Positions 5,757-6,268 of a stretch of DNA of 6,268 bases are shown piece after piece. The stretch covers positions 1-6,268 of the forward strand of contig PWHO01000017.1 of the NCBI GenBank assembly GCA_003555385.1, read 5' to 3'. Position numbers and translations under genes: made by a program. The notes below the pieces were generated by a model. That model saw nothing but the letters and a program-made list of their open reading frames with translations, was not told the origin of the DNA and did not search any database. Position 1 is the stretch's first letter; each line of letters begins with the position of its first letter. This DNA is from Bacteroidales bacterium (GTDB taxonomy: Bacteria; Bacteroidota; Bacteroidia; Bacteroidales; UBA7960).

Positions 5757-6268
5757 CTACCATTCCTGCCTTACGGAAACCACAGACTGCATCCTGCGGG
5801 GCATCATATAATCCGGCATGATGAACCGGTCAGCCGCCTCCGGCAATCCGTACTTGTGGCTGGTTAGATGGAGTCGTACAGGCCCCTCGCTGCTGGAATA
5901 AATAGTGAGTTCATAACCGTTTTCAGGCGGGGCAAAGTAATGCATGAACTGCCAGCCGGAGCTGCCCGGGGGGCGCAGTGGATGCCTGGGTTGGTCTCCG
6001 GGGTTTAGCGGGTGCATGGGCTGGTTTCCCGGAGGTAGCGGATCCCCCGGAGGGTCTCCGGGGCGTGACGGGGAATCCGGGCGATCTCCGGGGCGTAACG
6101 GATACCCCGTCGGTTCTACGGGATTCGACGGATAACCGGTGTTTTCCCCCAGGTGAATCGATACCTCGTTGTCATCTGTTTGAAAATAATGGCTGATACG
6201 GGCGGTCTTTTGGTCCGGGTAGATCATTAGCCTCAATACCCTTTCACCGTTTTCTACCCTCTCATCCA
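5757..6268 (-). CDS. C-terminal part of a probable membrane-bound M28-family metallopeptidase, with Pro/Gly-rich repeat insert (cut by right edge)
   Basis: The minus-strand frame is open from the right edge to a TAG at 5759-5757, giving 169 visible residues beginning DERVENGERVLRLMIYPD. An internal TTG at 6236 could be read as a start, but the ten codons before it are open and look coding, so I treat the gene as running in from beyond the window. Residues 104-169 contain GWQFMHYFAPPENGYELTIY, then HKYGLPE (138-143) and PDYMMP (151-156). From memory this resembles the tail of large membrane-bound M28 aminopeptidase-like proteins, where a C-terminal extracytoplasmic beta-domain ends in a YGLPE...PRP..MP pattern. 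The zinc-binding catalytic domain is not in view, so the family call is an inference. Residues 43-102 are a Pro/Gly-rich insert made of six 10-residue repeats, likely an exposed loop. The gene is co-directional with the permease, 145 bp upstream of it. Confidence 0.62.
   Translation of the reverse strand, partial: DERVENGERVLRLMIYPDQKTARISHYFQTDDNEVSIHLGENTGYPSNPVEPTGYPLRPGDRPDSPSRPGDPPGDPLPPGNQPMHPLNPGDQPRHPLRPPGSSGWQFMHYFAPPENGYELTIYSSSEGPVRLHLTSHKYGLPEAADRFIMPDYMMPRRMQSVVSVRQEW
5961..6140 (-). repeat. Six-copy 30-bp coding tandem repeat (minisatellite) encoding a Pro/Gly-rich decapeptide
   Basis: Six consecutive 30-base units start at 5961, 5991, 6021, 6051, 6081 and 6111 with no indels. 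The best conserved core on the plus strand is TCTCCGGGGCGTAACGG and variants (TCTCCGGGGTTTAGCGG, TCTCCGGGGCGTGACGG). On the coding (minus) strand the units translate as GYPSNPVEPT, GYPLRPGDRP, DSPSRPGDPP, GDPLPPGNQP, MHPLNPGDQP and RHPLRPPGSS, with consensus x-x-P-L-x-P-G-D-x-P. Because 30 is a multiple of three, copy-number change would keep the frame. Units differ by many substitutions, so the array is old or under selection for composition rather than freshly expanded. Confidence 0.88.

Noticed and set aside
5944..6196. Plus-strand open frames with collagen-like Gly-rich or LRGVT-type repeats over the 30-bp array
   Set aside because: A 30-base repeat tends to keep every frame open. Only the minus-strand frame continues into recognisable sequence on both sides of the array.

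Overview
The window looks like chromosomal DNA of a moderately GC-rich member of the Bacteroidota, probably Bacteroidales-like. The evidence is the N-terminal part of ribosomal protein S6 at the left edge, which reads like Bacteroidales S6. In addition, three intergenic sites match the Bacteroidota -7 promoter box TAnnTTTG, and no Shine-Dalgarno sequences are visible upstream of the starts. No mobile element, CRISPR array, tRNA or rRNA was found.

Layout from left to right. (1) 1-232, minus: start of rpsF, running off the left edge. (2) 233-366: a divergent promoter region with a -7 box for each direction. (3) 367-1998, plus: an exported serine hydrolase of the beta-lactamase/penicillin-binding-protein fold (SxxK, YSN and HSG motifs) with a DUF3471-like C-terminal domain. 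(4) 1999-2076: a short convergent gap with a CTGY tetranucleotide repeat and a small hairpin. (5) 2077-3126, minus: a PLP-dependent enzyme of the ACC deaminase/D-cysteine desulfhydrase family; two specificity positions favour D-cysteine desulfhydrase. (6) 3127-3256: a spacer with short direct repeats. (7) 3257-5611, minus: an SLC13-type permease split by four consecutive RCK_C (TrkA-C) domains. (8) 5612-5756: a promoter region whose -7 box lies almost on the permease start codon. (9) 5757-6268, minus: the C-terminal 169 residues of a protein whose tail resembles the extracytoplasmic C-terminal domain of membrane-bound M28 peptidases, interrupted by six 30-bp tandem repeats encoding a Pro/Gly-rich segment.

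The genes do not form an obvious single pathway. The permease and the PLP enzyme are co-directional, 130 bp apart, and could form a small uptake/catabolism pair (anion or sulfur compound import plus D-cysteine breakdown), but this is inference from adjacency. The serine hydrolase and the putative peptidase both suggest periplasmic peptide or ester hydrolysis. No clearly new multi-gene system is evident. The most unusual features are the four-RCK_C permease architecture, the 30-bp coding minisatellite and the near-leaderless permease promoter.
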